DNA of 64,000 bases from Mycobacterium paragordonae (GCF_003614435.1 NZ_CP025548.1:1-64000); one strand, 5' to 3'. Positions 7,744 to 16,305 are shown, counted from the stretch's first letter. Notes: generated by a model not told the origin, from the letters alone. Program-made: numbers and translations.

Positions 7744-8574
7744 TCAGGTCCACTCAGGTAACCGTGGAAGCGCCTGGGAGAGACGATCGAACAGATCGGG
7801 CCACCCCTTCTGTAACCACGCGATGTGTCCGTTGGAGAGTTTGGCGGCGTCGATGATGGAGTCCACACGGATACGCTCTGCTGGGGCACCGAGTTGGGCG
7901 AGCCTGCTGTACAGCGGGTTTGGGGGTAGCCCGACGCCGGCGAGGTATTCGAAGACGTGGTTGCGGCGCCAGTCCCAGATAGGCCCGTAAGTGGTGGTTC
8001 CGTCAGCGCGTCGCACAATACCGCCGAGTTGCGCGCGTGCTTGGGCCCGGCTCCGGTCAGGATGCTCGGCGCTGAGCGCGGCGAGGTTGGCACGGTAGAG
8101 GCGAGTGCGAGCGACAGCTTCTGCCGCGCGCACACCCCACAACGACCCGGGTCCGTAGCGCGAGTGCGCGACGGCGGCGGGCGCACTGATGAGGATCTCC
8201 GCTAAAGACGTCCCTAATTCACGGTCCGGGGCGCGATGGTCGAATCCTCCGACCGCGATCAGGATGGTGAGTAAGTCGGGCTCGGCAGGAATTACCTGCA
8301 GGTTCAGCCGGTAGCTCGCCGCGAGGTTCTCGATGTAGCGCAGGTTCTCGGAGAACTGCAGACCGGAGTCGTAGAACACCACAGGGATATTGGGATCTAT
8401 CTGCCGGGCAAGGTGCATCACCACTGTCGAGTCTTTACCGCCGCTCCAGGCCACGAATCCGTCGTGCTGCTCGAGGTGGTTTTCGATGCGCGCGAGCAGA
8501 TGCCGATGCTCATGCGGGCCGCGGCGACGCGCCCGTACTTCGCGCAGCATGTCCAGATTGCGGGCAGCGTTCAC
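7744..8574 (-). CDS. cysH: CysH-like PP-loop ATPase (PAPS reductase family)
   Basis: 276 aa. The PP-loop motif 'VAWSGGKDSTVV' (about residues 41-52) is followed by 'IPVVFYDSGLQFSENLRYIE', the typical adenylation/PAPS reductase fold pattern. Family knowledge: CysH-like proteins of this kind are the usual accessory of type IV-B CRISPR-Cas loci on actinobacterial plasmids, and a csf operon lies about 9 kb away. The reductase-type C-terminal Cys motif (ECG-H) of true assimilatory PAPS reductases is absent, so it is unlikely to work in sulfate assimilation. GTG start; overlaps the 139-aa gene by 4 nt (GTGA). Confidence 0.85.
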   Translation of the reverse strand: MNAARNLDMLREVRARRRGPHEHRHLLARIENHLEQHDGFVAWSGGKDSTVVMHLARQIDPNIPVVFYDSGLQFSENLRYIENLAASYRLNLQVIPAEPDLLTILIAVGGFDHRAPDRELGTSLAEILISAPAAVAHSRYGPGSLWGVRAAEAVARTRLYRANLAALSAEHPDRSRAQARAQLGGIVRRADGTTTYGPIWDWRRNHVFEYLAGVGLPPNPLYSRLAQLGAPAERIRVDSIIDAAKLSNGHIAWLQKGWPDLFDRLSQALPRLPEWT

Positions 8575-8990
8575 TGCTCACGGATTTCGATATGCCCAGC
8601 CGCGCGGGGGAACAGGTGTTCCAGCCACACCCGGACATGCTCGATTGCTGCGTCGCTGTCGAGGATATTGTCAACGCTGACAGTGCCATCCCACCACGAA
8701 AACTCCTTGCGGCCAGGATACTTGGTACCGAAACACCGGGCTTGCGGATCGGCACGGCGGGCAAACATCAGCGCAGAGCCGGTCACCGCGGTCCAGTTGG
8801 GCCCATCGAAGTCCAGCCGGCCGGCTCCATCGCGGCGCCCGCCGGCATCCGCGGGCATGGGAACTCGCGCGACACACGCATATGACCCAGCCGCCGGCGC
8901 CCCCGTGCGGGTGATGACCCGAAATGCTGTGCCAGGTTCCGCGACCGTCGCGCCAAACCGGCTGCGGTGCATGATCCATTCCGCCCCCAT
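8571..8990 (-). CDS. Unknown 139-aa protein between ART-like and CysH-like genes
   Basis: 139 aa, no recognised family. The visible core is 'DFDGPNWTAVTGSALMFARR' followed by 'KEFSWWDGTVSVDNILDSD' and an acidic/aromatic C-terminus. The start ATG at 8990 lies 2 nt after the stop of the ART-like gene, and the ribosome binding site (GGAAGGAG) is inside that gene's last codons. Its stop overlaps the CysH start (GTGA). Such coupling suggests the three proteins act together. The short length and compact fold suggest a subunit rather than an enzyme; function unknown. Confidence 0.75.
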   Translation of the reverse strand: MGAEWIMHRSRFGATVAEPGTAFRVITRTGAPAAGSYACVARVPMPADAGGRRDGAGRLDFDGPNWTAVTGSALMFARRADPQARCFGTKYPGRKEFSWWDGTVSVDNILDSDAAIEHVRVWLEHLFPRAAGHIEIREQ

Positions 8991-8992
8991 CG

Positions 8993-9886
8993 TTACTCCT
9001 TCCGGTCCGCATCATCGAACAAGTCACGGGCCTGCACCACAAGCCGTTCACCAAAGTCACCGGGGATGTCATAAGGAACAACCGCCGCACTACTTAGACG
9101 CAGATGCATACCGCGGGGCAGGATGTGGCTGGTGTCATCGCCACTTCCGGAGCGACCCATGTACATCCCCCGGGTGGTAGCGATCTCAAGGATGACGACC
9201 TGCTGATCGTCATGTCCAGGCAACTCATGAAGGTTATGGGCCGCCGGGGTGAACTGGTCAAAAGCGATCCTGGTCCCCACCCTCAGCCCTGCAGGCAGGT
9301 CCCGCTCATCGAACACGCTCGGCGTGCGCGGCGGCAGCCGCACCGCGACATACACGACGTGCGTGCGGTCATTGCCGCGTTCGTAGGACTGAATCGCACG
9401 ATCCAGACGCTGCACCATCACCCGGTCTGGGTCGTCAAGAGCATGCACGTCGCCGGCAGCACGGTGCAGCTCAGTATTCACCCGCTGCCAGTCCGTCGGA
9501 TCGGGACTTCCCAGCAGTGCATGGACGGCGCGGTGCTGCGATTGCGGCGCGGCAGCCATTACCCGATTCTTCAACGCCGAACGAACCTTCCGCTGCCGCG
9601 CGCTCAACCGGCCGCGATAAGAAATGTCGCCTGGCAAACTGCGGTGCAGCCGTGTCGACGGCGCATGACTCGAATCTCGCGGGGTGGCGCGGTCGCGGTC
9701 GCGCGCGGCGCGGGTACGCGTCGAATCGTCATCGCGGGCCATGTCGACGATCAGGTTGCTCAGCCGCAACTGGTCTGCCTCACTGAGGACTTCCTCGGTA
9801 ACTTCGCGGGCGGCCTTGAAATCCCGTGCACTGATCGGGCCGCCTTCGACGTCGATCCGGTCGGGTCGGGTGCTGGTGGCACCCAT
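8993..9886 (-). CDS. ADP-ribosyltransferase-like protein, first gene of CysH cassette
   Basis: About 297 aa from the ATG at 9886 (MGATSTRPDRIDVEGG); an in-frame ATG at 9967 would add 27 unlikely-looking residues. The N-terminal half is charged and Arg-rich. The C-terminal half resembles an ADP-ribosyltransferase fold in order: 'ALDDPDRVMVQRLDRAIQSY', 'VVYVAVRLPP', 'GTRIAFDQFTPAA', and 'DDTSHILPRGMHLRL', the last resembling the usual E-x-E-x-LLPRG end. The catalytic Glu of the E-x-E motif is replaced (DDTS-H), so activity is doubtful. The ART assignment is inference from motif order only. Confidence 0.6.
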   Translation of the reverse strand: MGATSTRPDRIDVEGGPISARDFKAAREVTEEVLSEADQLRLSNLIVDMARDDDSTRTRAARDRDRATPRDSSHAPSTRLHRSLPGDISYRGRLSARQRKVRSALKNRVMAAAPQSQHRAVHALLGSPDPTDWQRVNTELHRAAGDVHALDDPDRVMVQRLDRAIQSYERGNDRTHVVYVAVRLPPRTPSVFDERDLPAGLRVGTRIAFDQFTPAAHNLHELPGHDDQQVVILEIATTRGMYMGRSGSGDDTSHILPRGMHLRLSSAAVVPYDIPGDFGERLVVQARDLFDDADRKE

Positions 9887-10137
9887 CAGACACCGTTCTT
9901 TTCCGGCGGACTGATCACGGCGCCAACCTTCCACCAACGGGATCCGCGCCGACGTTGGTCCCTTCATCGGTCCGAGCGCGGCCGAAGCGTTTCAGTTCAG
10001 GGTAGGTGGCATCCTGCGCGCGCGAAAGTCAACTACTGCGCACTCGGGGATGCTCGATGACCGGAATCTTGGGCGCAAGCCCCGGACTTCAGTCCGGGGT
10101 GAGCCCATCCCGTCTGTCGGCGGGCGTTGCTCGACGC

Positions 10138-10554
10138 TCAGAGTGGTCGGGCTTGTCCGTCGATGTACTGCTTGATGATCGACAAGGGTGCGCCTCCGCA
10201 GGAGACGGCGAAGTAGGACGGCGACCAGAGGTGTCCGCGCATGCGGGCGCGGACACAGGTGCCGGTGTATTCGCGGCGGATGGAGTGGGCGGTGCGGCCC
10301 TTGAGTCGCTGGACCAGCGTGGAGACTGCCAGCGTGGGCGGGTAGGAGACGAGCAGGTGCACGTGGTCGGCTTCGCCGTTGAACTCGACCAACTCGGTGC
10401 CCAGTTCGGTGCAGGCATCGCGCATGATGTTTTCGCAGTGGGTGAGCATGGCGTCGGTGAACACCGGTCGCCGGTACTTCGTCACGAACACCACGTGGGC
10501 GTGCAGCAGCGACACGCTGTGCCGGGCACGGCGATAGCTCGGGGTTGTTGTCAT
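10138..10554 (-). CDS. tnpA: IS200/IS605 Y1 HUH transposase TnpA
   Basis: 138 aa, the normal length of the family. The HUH motif is 'ADHVHLLVSYP' and the catalytic tyrosine lies in 'SIIKQYIDG' near the C-terminus. 'HVVFVTKYRRPVF' is the typical N-terminal signature. TnpA excises and inserts single-stranded DNA by recognising the subterminal hairpins. The gene looks intact, so the element may be mobile and could act on the right-end remnants if matching left ends existed; none are seen. Confidence 0.95.
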   Translation of the reverse strand: MTTTPSYRRARHSVSLLHAHVVFVTKYRRPVFTDAMLTHCENIMRDACTELGTELVEFNGEADHVHLLVSYPPTLAVSTLVQRLKGRTAHSIRREYTGTCVRARMRGHLWSPSYFAVSCGGAPLSIIKQYIDGQARPL

Positions 10555-10576
10555 AGGCGGCCTTTACAGTCGGGGG

Positions 10577-11788
10577 ATGCAGATGCGCTACCGGTATCGC
10601 ATCGAACCGACATCGGCCCAGCAGGAGATGCTGGCGCGGGTGTTCGGGTGCTGCCGGGTGGTGTTCAACGACGCGCTGAGAGTCCGCGACGAGGCGTATG
10701 GGGCTCGGGTGAAGTTGTCCGACAGCGAGATTCAGCGCTGCGTGATCACCGCGGCCAAGACCACTACCGAGCGAGCCTGGTTGTGCGAGGTGCCGAGTGT
10801 GGCGTTGGTGCAGTCGGTCAACGACTCCCGCCGCGCCTGGCGCAATTTCTTCGACTCAACCAGTGGGAAACGTCGGGGTCGGCGGGTGGGCCGGCCGCGG
10901 TTCAAATCCCGCAAGGATCACCGGCAGTCGTTTCGGCTTACCCGCAACGGGTTCAGCCTGAAAGCCAACGGCCGGCTGTTCGTGGCCAAAGTCGGCGAGG
11001 TGCGGGTGCGCTGGTCACGCGAGCTACCCAGCACGCCGTCGTCGGTCACGATCATTCGGGAACCCGATGGCCATTTCTACGCCAGTTTCGTTGTCGACGT
11101 TGGGGCCTCACCGCTGCCCGTGGTGGACCGGGAGGTCGGTGTGGATGTAGGGGTCGCTCGGTTGGCCACGACCGCCACCACCGATGGCCGTCGGGCCGAT
11201 GTCGTCAATCCGAAGCATTTGGGTCGCAAGCTGCGGAAGCTGCGGCGGTTGGAGCGGGAGAAGTCTCGACGGCAGAAAGGATCGGCCAGCAGGGACAAGT
11301 CGCGGCGCAAGGTAGCCGTCGCGCACAACAAGGTTGCCCGTGCTCGGCGGGACTATCACCACAAGCAGGCTTTGGCGTTGGTTCGCGAGAATCAAGTGAT
11401 CCACGTCGAAGACCTCAACATCGTGGGGATGGTCAGAAACCGTCGTCTGGCACGGGCAATCAGCGATGCCGGATGGGGTCAGTTCGTGCGGATCATCGAC
11501 GAGAAAGCCGACCGCTACGGCCGCACCGTGCACACCGTGTCGCGGTGGCTGGCATCGAGCAAAACCTGCTCGGACTGTGGGCACCGACTCGACGAACTGC
11601 CACTGCAGATTCGGTCGTGGACGTGCCCGAAGTGCCGAGTGGTCCACGACCGCGACCACAACGCCGCCAAGACCATTCTCGCTGCCGGGCGGGCAGAGAG
11701 ACGAAACGCCGGTGGAGCCTCGGTAAGTCCTCCCACCACTCGGGAGGCGCGGGGCGACGAAGCAGGAAGCACCCCAACAGCGGCGTAG
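10577..11788 (+). CDS. tnpB: TnpB RNA-guided nuclease (IS605 OrfB)
   Basis: 403 aa. The N-terminus 'YRYRIEPTSAQQEMLARVFG' is typical of OrfB. The RuvC residues appear intact: Asp in 'EVGVDVGVARL', Glu in 'VIHVEDLNIVGM' and Asp in 'VHDRDHNAAKTIL'. The zinc finger has 'CSDCGHRLDE' and 'CPKCRV'. Family knowledge: TnpB is a programmable nuclease guided by an omega RNA made from its own 3' end and the IS right end. The last about 45 residues (from 'RRNAGGASVSPP') are encoded by the region that would also form the omega RNA scaffold. Confidence 0.95.
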   Translation: MQMRYRYRIEPTSAQQEMLARVFGCCRVVFNDALRVRDEAYGARVKLSDSEIQRCVITAAKTTTERAWLCEVPSVALVQSVNDSRRAWRNFFDSTSGKRRGRRVGRPRFKSRKDHRQSFRLTRNGFSLKANGRLFVAKVGEVRVRWSRELPSTPSSVTIIREPDGHFYASFVVDVGASPLPVVDREVGVDVGVARLATTATTDGRRADVVNPKHLGRKLRKLRRLEREKSRRQKGSASRDKSRRKVAVAHNKVARARRDYHHKQALALVRENQVIHVEDLNIVGMVRNRRLARAISDAGWGQFVRIIDEKADRYGRTVHTVSRWLASSKTCSDCGHRLDELPLQIRSWTCPKCRVVHDRDHNAAKTILAAGRAERRNAGGASVSPPTTREARGDEAGSTPTAA

Positions 11789-11846
11789 CCGCACGGGAAT
11801 CCCCGCCATTCATGGCGGGGAGCACGTCAACCTCGATACCCAGCAT
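11690..11846 (+). ncRNA. Putative omega RNA of the tnpB element
   Basis: Inferred from family knowledge: the guide RNA of TnpB spans the 3' end of tnpB and the IS right end, with the guide being the roughly 16-20 nt of flanking DNA after TCAA. Here the scaffold would include the gcctcccgag-type stem near 11740, the gcggcgtagccgc hairpin (about 11780-11793) and the terminal ccccgcc/ggcgggg hairpin. The guide would begin at 11831. This same segment is what the two remnants elsewhere retain. Confidence 0.4.
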
Positions 11847-11867
11847 CCCACCGGAGGATTTACCGGA

Positions 11868-12150
11868 GAAAGTGACTGGTATTTCCACCTTGCTGGCCGC
11901 GGTCTCGACCCGACGTTCGGCATGGGTCGGTGGCTGGTCACCTGCCCACCCGGGCAGAGGCAATGACGAACCCGACTACGGCTGGTTGATCGCCTACGCA
12001 ATCGATTGCCACGACGCAAAGACCGGACGATGTGTGGTCATTGCCGGCCCGTGGGATAGCGCCACTGATGACCGGCTGCAATGCGCGAGCCCGCCTGAGG
12101 ACGACACTTCGCTGGACGGGCTGATCGACTGGCTGCGTACGCAGATGTAG
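11868..12150 (+). CDS. Hypothetical protein at the IS605 right flank, possibly truncated
   Basis: The reading frame after the IS right end encodes a coherent protein of about 93 aa from a GTG near 11868. It ends in 'DYGWLIAYAIDCHDAKTGRC', a small Asp-rich stretch and 'LDGLIDWLRTQM'. The frame is open back to the IS junction at 11830, so the original gene may have been longer and cut by the insertion. No family is recognised. It converges on the gene at 12,170-12,652. Confidence 0.4.
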
Positions 12151-12169
12151 CCGAAACGAGGGAAAGGTT

Positions 12170-12652
12170 CTACAGGCGGCTGTGGTTGACCCGAACGAGC
12201 ACAGAGTGCTCAAGTGGGTGGTGCAGGCGCAGGAATGTGAGTCGGTGTCTACCGTTCTCGATCGATTCGCGCGTCACCCGCGCCGGGCTTTCAAGCCAGG
12301 AGCGCACGGACGGTGCGACGGTTTCTCGAGATTGCTTTGCCCATGCCACCCACCGCGCTGAGGCGTCGTCGAACCGCTTATTGAGCAGCGGTGATCGCCG
12401 TGCCAAATCCGTTGCCATGTCCACTGATTCAATGAGGTCACTCGCCCACGGGGCAGCCGACAACTCGGTGAGCACTACCTCGCGATAGGCGGGATCACGG
12501 CGGCGCACCATATCCTCGTGCACCGCAGAATCGGCGCTGCGCTCACCCAGAAGCCGTGTGAGGCGGGCCTGCAACCTTGGGTACTCGATGAGTTTGCCCA
12601 GCCCGGGTGGCCACGGGAGCGCGCCGAGCGGTCTGATCTCATGCCCGATCAC
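12170..12652 (-). CDS. Hypothetical protein in SNF2-helicase operon
   Basis: 160 aa, unknown family. Mixed composition without low complexity ('GLGKLIEYPRLQARLTRLLG' near the N-terminus, 'RHRLTFLRLHHPLEH' near the C-terminus). It is the third gene of the minus-strand SNF2 operon, 31 nt after the preceding gene. The Arg/Trp-rich helical sequence is compatible with a nucleic-acid-associated subunit, but that is a guess. Confidence 0.65.
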   Translation of the reverse strand: MIGHEIRPLGALPWPPGLGKLIEYPRLQARLTRLLGERSADSAVHEDMVRRRDPAYREVVLTELSAAPWASDLIESVDMATDLARRSPLLNKRFDDASARWVAWAKQSRETVAPSVRSWLESPARVTRESIENGRHRLTFLRLHHPLEHSVLVRVNHSRL

Positions 12653-12683
12653 CGCCTCGTCAATTCCGCCGCATTACAACCCA

Positions 12684-13499
12684 CTAGCGGGATCCGATCC
12701 AGTGTGCGCGCAGCTGGTTGTCGTCGGAGAGCAGAACGCCGGCTGCAGCCCAGTGGGTGCTCAAGGCCACGTTCTGTGTGGCTGGGTAGGCGGCGAGCAG
12801 GTCTGTGACGGTGGCGGCTACCTGCAGACAGCCGGTGTCTGCGGTGGTCTCCTCGAGGGTTTCGGTGTGCTTGTCGGCGGCTTGCTCGAGCGTGTCGAGG
12901 TCTGTGAAGATTCCGTCGGGGATGAGGCTGTCGCCGCGGATCCACTGTTGGATGCGGCGGTGGCCGAGGCCGAGGCGTTGTTCGATGTCATTGCGGGTCA
13001 GTGCCAGCATGGTCAGTCGGATCATGAGTTCGGCTCGCCGGTCAGGCTCGGCGACGGCGGGCTGTGTGACATCCCCTAGGACCAGTGTCGCGTCGCGATG
13101 CGATTCCCACGCTCTGCCGGCGCAGATGCGGTGCAGGACTGCGACGCCGGTGGGGGCACCGGCGGCCGCGGCGCCGGTGTCGGTGCGGAAGGTCGTGATG
13201 CGGCCGGTACGTGTGGCTTCGGCGCTCAGATGGGTGGTGATGTGGTCTGCGGTGCGCTCCACACGGCTGAGCCGGTCGATCACTGCACTTAGCTCGCGTT
13301 GGGGTACTGCGGTGGCTTCCCATGCGCGCAGGGCGGCCACCGGGGCGTTGAGCAGCATCGCGGCGTCTTGTTCGGGTAGTCCCAGTGCACCTCGTCGACA
13401 CCGTAGGTCCGCCCCGGAATACGACCGTTGACCGGGGATGGCGCACATTGGGGCGAGTCTACGGTCGCTTGCGGCGACCAACGTGCTGCTGGTCATCAT
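12684..13499 (-). CDS. Putative HTH-type protein with two helix-turn-helix-like segments
   Basis: 271 aa. An HTH-like segment near residues 38-62 ('LGLPEQDAAMLLNAPVAALR') resembles YdiL/DUF1870-type N-termini, in which the helix is followed by 'WE' and a conserved Pro. A second one appears in the middle ('LTRNDIEQRLGLGHRRIQQW'). The C-terminus is an unrecognised alpha/beta region. It overlaps the SNF2 helicase stop by 4 nt, so it is co-translated. It probably regulates the operon or targets the helicase to DNA; both are inference. Confidence 0.65.
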   Translation of the reverse strand: MMTSSTLVAASDRRLAPMCAIPGQRSYSGADLRCRRGALGLPEQDAAMLLNAPVAALRAWEATAVPQRELSAVIDRLSRVERTADHITTHLSAEATRTGRITTFRTDTGAAAAGAPTGVAVLHRICAGRAWESHRDATLVLGDVTQPAVAEPDRRAELMIRLTMLALTRNDIEQRLGLGHRRIQQWIRGDSLIPDGIFTDLDTLEQAADKHTETLEETTADTGCLQVAATVTDLLAAYPATQNVALSTHWAAAGVLLSDDNQLRAHWIGSR

Positions 13500-16153
13500 T
13501 TCACCTCTGCAAGGGCGTTGAGGCCGGCTTCGACGAGTTCCCAGGCCAGCTGGGCGGCTGCGGCAGTGTCGTCGTCGCGGACGTCGCTGATGTCGACGCC
13601 GTCGAGGACGGCATCTAGGGTTCGCTGTTTATTGGTGATGATCTGCCACATCTGCTCGTCGATCGTGGCGGGCACCACCGCTACCCGGTACTGCACCGGG
13701 CGGGTTTGGCCGATCCGGTGGATTCGCTTGGCCATTTGCCGCAACTCTCCTGGTGTCCAACACAGTTCCGCTTGCACCCCGATGCGCGCGGCGGTCAGGG
13801 TGTGCCCGACACCGCCGGCGCTGATCGCAACCGTGATCGCAGGCGCTTGATCGACTGGGCATGTTTGGAACGCGTGCTTGTCGGCTTCTTTCGCAGCCAC
13901 CGATTGACCGCCCTGGATCTTCAGGCCGCCGAATCGGCTGGCGTAGTGGTCGACGACGTCGCGGTGATGTGCCGCGATCATCACCTTCTCGCCATCAGCG
14001 ACGTACCGCGACACCCAGTCGGTGATGGCAGGCTGTTTGGCTGCGCCGATCAATTGACGCAATGCGTTGATGCGCACCAGATGGGCACCGCTGCGGGCAC
14101 GCATTGCAGCCCGGACGCGCGCGTCACTCACCTCTACCCCGTATGCTTCGGCGAGATCGGTTGCCTCGCGGGCAAAGTCGGCTGCCGCGGCCTGTTCGGC
14201 CTGTCGGTACTGCGCCCAGGCGTCGGGGTCCAGTTGTGCCGGTTCGATCGGGAGGACGGTGCACGAGAACTCGGGTAGGTCCAGTGCGTCTTCGGTGCGC
14301 CGTAGCATGACGCCGAAAGCTTTGAGGCGGTGGTTGAGTTCGCGGGTATGGGATGCACCGTTGAACGTCCACCCGAAACCGCCGGAACTTTGTTCGGGTC
14401 CGCAGTAGCGGAACAGGAAGTCCCATTCACCGCCGAACAGATGCCGGCCGGGGTTGATTTCGGTGTCCTTGGGCGCCAGTAAGCCCAGGGTGATCAGCTG
14501 CTGAGCCAGCTCCCGGGGACGGTTGACCACGGCGGTTCCGGTCAGGTTCAAGATCAGTCCGTCGCGGGCCGCCACGTCAGCGCCCAGTGCCGCCAGGGCA
14601 CGTGAGCGGGCCGCGGTGGACTCCTTGCCCAGGTGGCCCTCGTCGATGATCAGCGCCCGCGGACCGAGCTCGGCGAGCTGCTGCACCCATGCGAACCGAC
14701 GCGTTGTACCGGTCGGCATGCGGGGGCGCGAAGCTAGGGCTGCATAGCCGATGACCACCACGTCTGTCCCGGCCGGCACGGCACGGGGGGTCAGACCCGA
14801 GGCCACCGCCACCCTGCGGGCCGGCAGCGCCCGGGTGATCTCGGTACGCCAGTTCTCGGTCAGGTCAGGCTTGCACGCCACGACGACGGGGAAGGCATGT
14901 TCTGCCGCGACGGTGGCCAGCGCGGTGATCGTTTTGCCCAAACCCATCTCGTCGCCGATCAGGATCCGCCGGCCCGCGGCCGCGAATCGTACGGCTGGAC
15001 ACTGATGGGCCATCAGGGTGACCCCGAGTTCGGCGATCTTCATCGGTGGCCCACTCGCCGCGCATGCAACTTCCAGATTCGTTTCCTGGCGGTCGATTTC
15101 ATCGTGGAGCGCAGCTGAGGCGGCGGGTGTGACGTCGATGCCCTGCGCCTGCAACAATTCCGCGATGGCGGCGGGCTCGACGTGCAGTGGCCACGGCAGC
15201 AGCGCTTTTCGAGGTACGCAGCTGCCTGCCAGTGCCCGCAGTCGTGCTGCGACCGCAGACTGGACCGCCGGTGTGGCGGCGGCGATGGACAGGCGGCGAT
15301 CGCCGGTCAGGTCGGCGGTGCCGCCGGCCTGGTTGCGTTGCTGCGCGATCGCCTCATCGAGCGCCCGGGCGGCTGACGCTTCGATGACGAGATCGTGGCT
15401 GGTGAACACGTCGAGGAGCTGGGCGGCGCCCACCGTGATGGCGATCTCGTGCACCCGCGCCGCCGAACGCCAGGTGGAACCCCCGTTGAGAGCTTTCAGG
15501 GCCGCGGTGAGGCCGGGAGCGTAATCGGTGTCGATACGGAGCAGTGCGGGGTCGTGTTCGCACAGCGACACCTCGACTGGCCGGTAAGCGTCCGGATTGT
15601 GCACCACATCGCGGGCCACCGCGAGGATCTCGGGTGCGATGTCGATACCGGCCCCGGTGGCCAACCCCACCACTGCCGGCAACGACGACAGTGGGTAGCT
15701 GTTGACCTTGCGGGCACCGTCGTAGCGGCGCCCGGCAATGACGCGCGCCGCCGCCACCAAAGCCTCATCGAACGGGAACGCGAGCAGCACCCGCTGATCC
15801 TCAAGGTGTACGTAGCTCGACCGGTGCAGATACTGGCGGCGCCGGGCCGCGCGGTGCAATCCACGCACAGCTTCGCGGGCTGCCCGCGCGTGCTCGGCGT
15901 CCGGATCGGGGATGGACAGGATCTGGGCGGTCGTCTGCTCGCCGAGTTGGCGACGATACGTGGGCAGCAACACCCGCGCGGTCGCGGCGTGTTCGTCTGC
16001 CCATTCCTGCAGCGGCGTGTCGGCCAGGAAGTGCCCTACCGCGGCGTCGGTGGCCGAAAAACCCGCTGAGTCACGCTCATTGGCGTAGTCACACACCGCG
16101 GCCAACGTGGTCACCGCCTCGTGCAGTACGGGCCACAGATCTCGGCTGATCAT
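13496..16153 (-). CDS. SNF2-family DEAD/DEAH-like helicase
   Basis: 885 aa. The N-terminal 400 residues are unrecognised. The SNF2 ATPase core starts with 'RRILIGDEMGLGKTITALAT' (Walker A about residue 405). The Walker B-like motif is 'ALIIDEGHLGKES', with Gly in place of the usual Ala/Asn. The C-terminal RecA lobe ends with the hallmark 'KRIHRIGQTRPVQYRV'. SNF2 proteins are double-stranded-DNA translocases, and in mobile elements they often act in defence (for example DISARM-type modules). It is the first gene of a three-gene operon that diverges from an HTH regulator. No methylase or nuclease gene is linked. Confidence 0.9.
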   Translation of the reverse strand: MISRDLWPVLHEAVTTLAAVCDYANERDSAGFSATDAAVGHFLADTPLQEWADEHAATARVLLPTYRRQLGEQTTAQILSIPDPDAEHARAAREAVRGLHRAARRRQYLHRSSYVHLEDQRVLLAFPFDEALVAAARVIAGRRYDGARKVNSYPLSSLPAVVGLATGAGIDIAPEILAVARDVVHNPDAYRPVEVSLCEHDPALLRIDTDYAPGLTAALKALNGGSTWRSAARVHEIAITVGAAQLLDVFTSHDLVIEASAARALDEAIAQQRNQAGGTADLTGDRRLSIAAATPAVQSAVAARLRALAGSCVPRKALLPWPLHVEPAAIAELLQAQGIDVTPAASAALHDEIDRQETNLEVACAASGPPMKIAELGVTLMAHQCPAVRFAAAGRRILIGDEMGLGKTITALATVAAEHAFPVVVACKPDLTENWRTEITRALPARRVAVASGLTPRAVPAGTDVVVIGYAALASRPRMPTGTTRRFAWVQQLAELGPRALIIDEGHLGKESTAARSRALAALGADVAARDGLILNLTGTAVVNRPRELAQQLITLGLLAPKDTEINPGRHLFGGEWDFLFRYCGPEQSSGGFGWTFNGASHTRELNHRLKAFGVMLRRTEDALDLPEFSCTVLPIEPAQLDPDAWAQYRQAEQAAAADFAREATDLAEAYGVEVSDARVRAAMRARSGAHLVRINALRQLIGAAKQPAITDWVSRYVADGEKVMIAAHHRDVVDHYASRFGGLKIQGGQSVAAKEADKHAFQTCPVDQAPAITVAISAGGVGHTLTAARIGVQAELCWTPGELRQMAKRIHRIGQTRPVQYRVAVVPATIDEQMWQIITNKQRTLDAVLDGVDISDVRDDDTAAAAQLAWELVEAGLNALAEVK

Positions 16154-16213
16154 CTCGCCTCCTTCCTTCGATAAGTGTTCTCCTAGGCACCGACAACCTG
16201 GCTATGTATCGCA

Positions 16214-16290
16214 CGCTACATGTAGCGAATACTACATGCCTGCCGATGCCCATCCCGTTTGGTAGTGCATGGTAGTTGATGGTAGCCAGT
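16214..16290. promoter_or_regulatory. Operator-rich divergent promoter region
   Basis: Lies between the SNF2 operon (start 16153) and the HTH gene (start 16306). It holds a perfect 14-bp palindrome CGCTACATGTAGCG (16214-16227), a nearby half-site ctacatg (16232-16238) and three exact GGTAG words spaced 10 bp apart (16261, 16271, 16281). Palindrome plus helically phased repeats between divergent genes is the usual layout for autoregulation by the adjacent HTH protein. A TATTCT -10-like box near 16292 could drive a leaderless transcript of the HTH gene. Confidence 0.55.
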
Positions 16291-16305
16291 GTTATTCTGC
16301 TGGTC

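Larger units (their letters stand above)
10068..11830. mobile_element. IS200/IS605-family element with divergent tnpA and tnpB
   Basis: Contains a Y1 transposase gene (minus) and a tnpB gene (plus) in the divergent IS605 layout. The left end holds the imperfect subterminal hairpin ccccggact-tc-agtccgggg (10080-10099). The right end holds ccccgccattcatggcgggg (about 11801-11820) and finishes in TCAA (11827-11830), the right-end tetranucleotide known from IS608-type elements. The left boundary is approximate. Two partial copies of its right end occur at 22,175-22,308 and 26,440-26,693. Confidence 0.9.

Noticed and set aside
7744..8574. CysH-like gene as an assimilatory sulfate-reduction enzyme or part of a Dnd phosphorothioation system
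   Set aside because: No sulfur-assimilation or dnd partner genes are nearby, and the typical C-terminal Cys motif of PAPS reductase is not seen.
10006..12150. 714-codon plus-strand ORF covering the IS605 element
   Set aside because: It runs antisense to tnpA and out of frame with tnpB, both of which are certain; only its last part after 11,860 may reflect a real gene.
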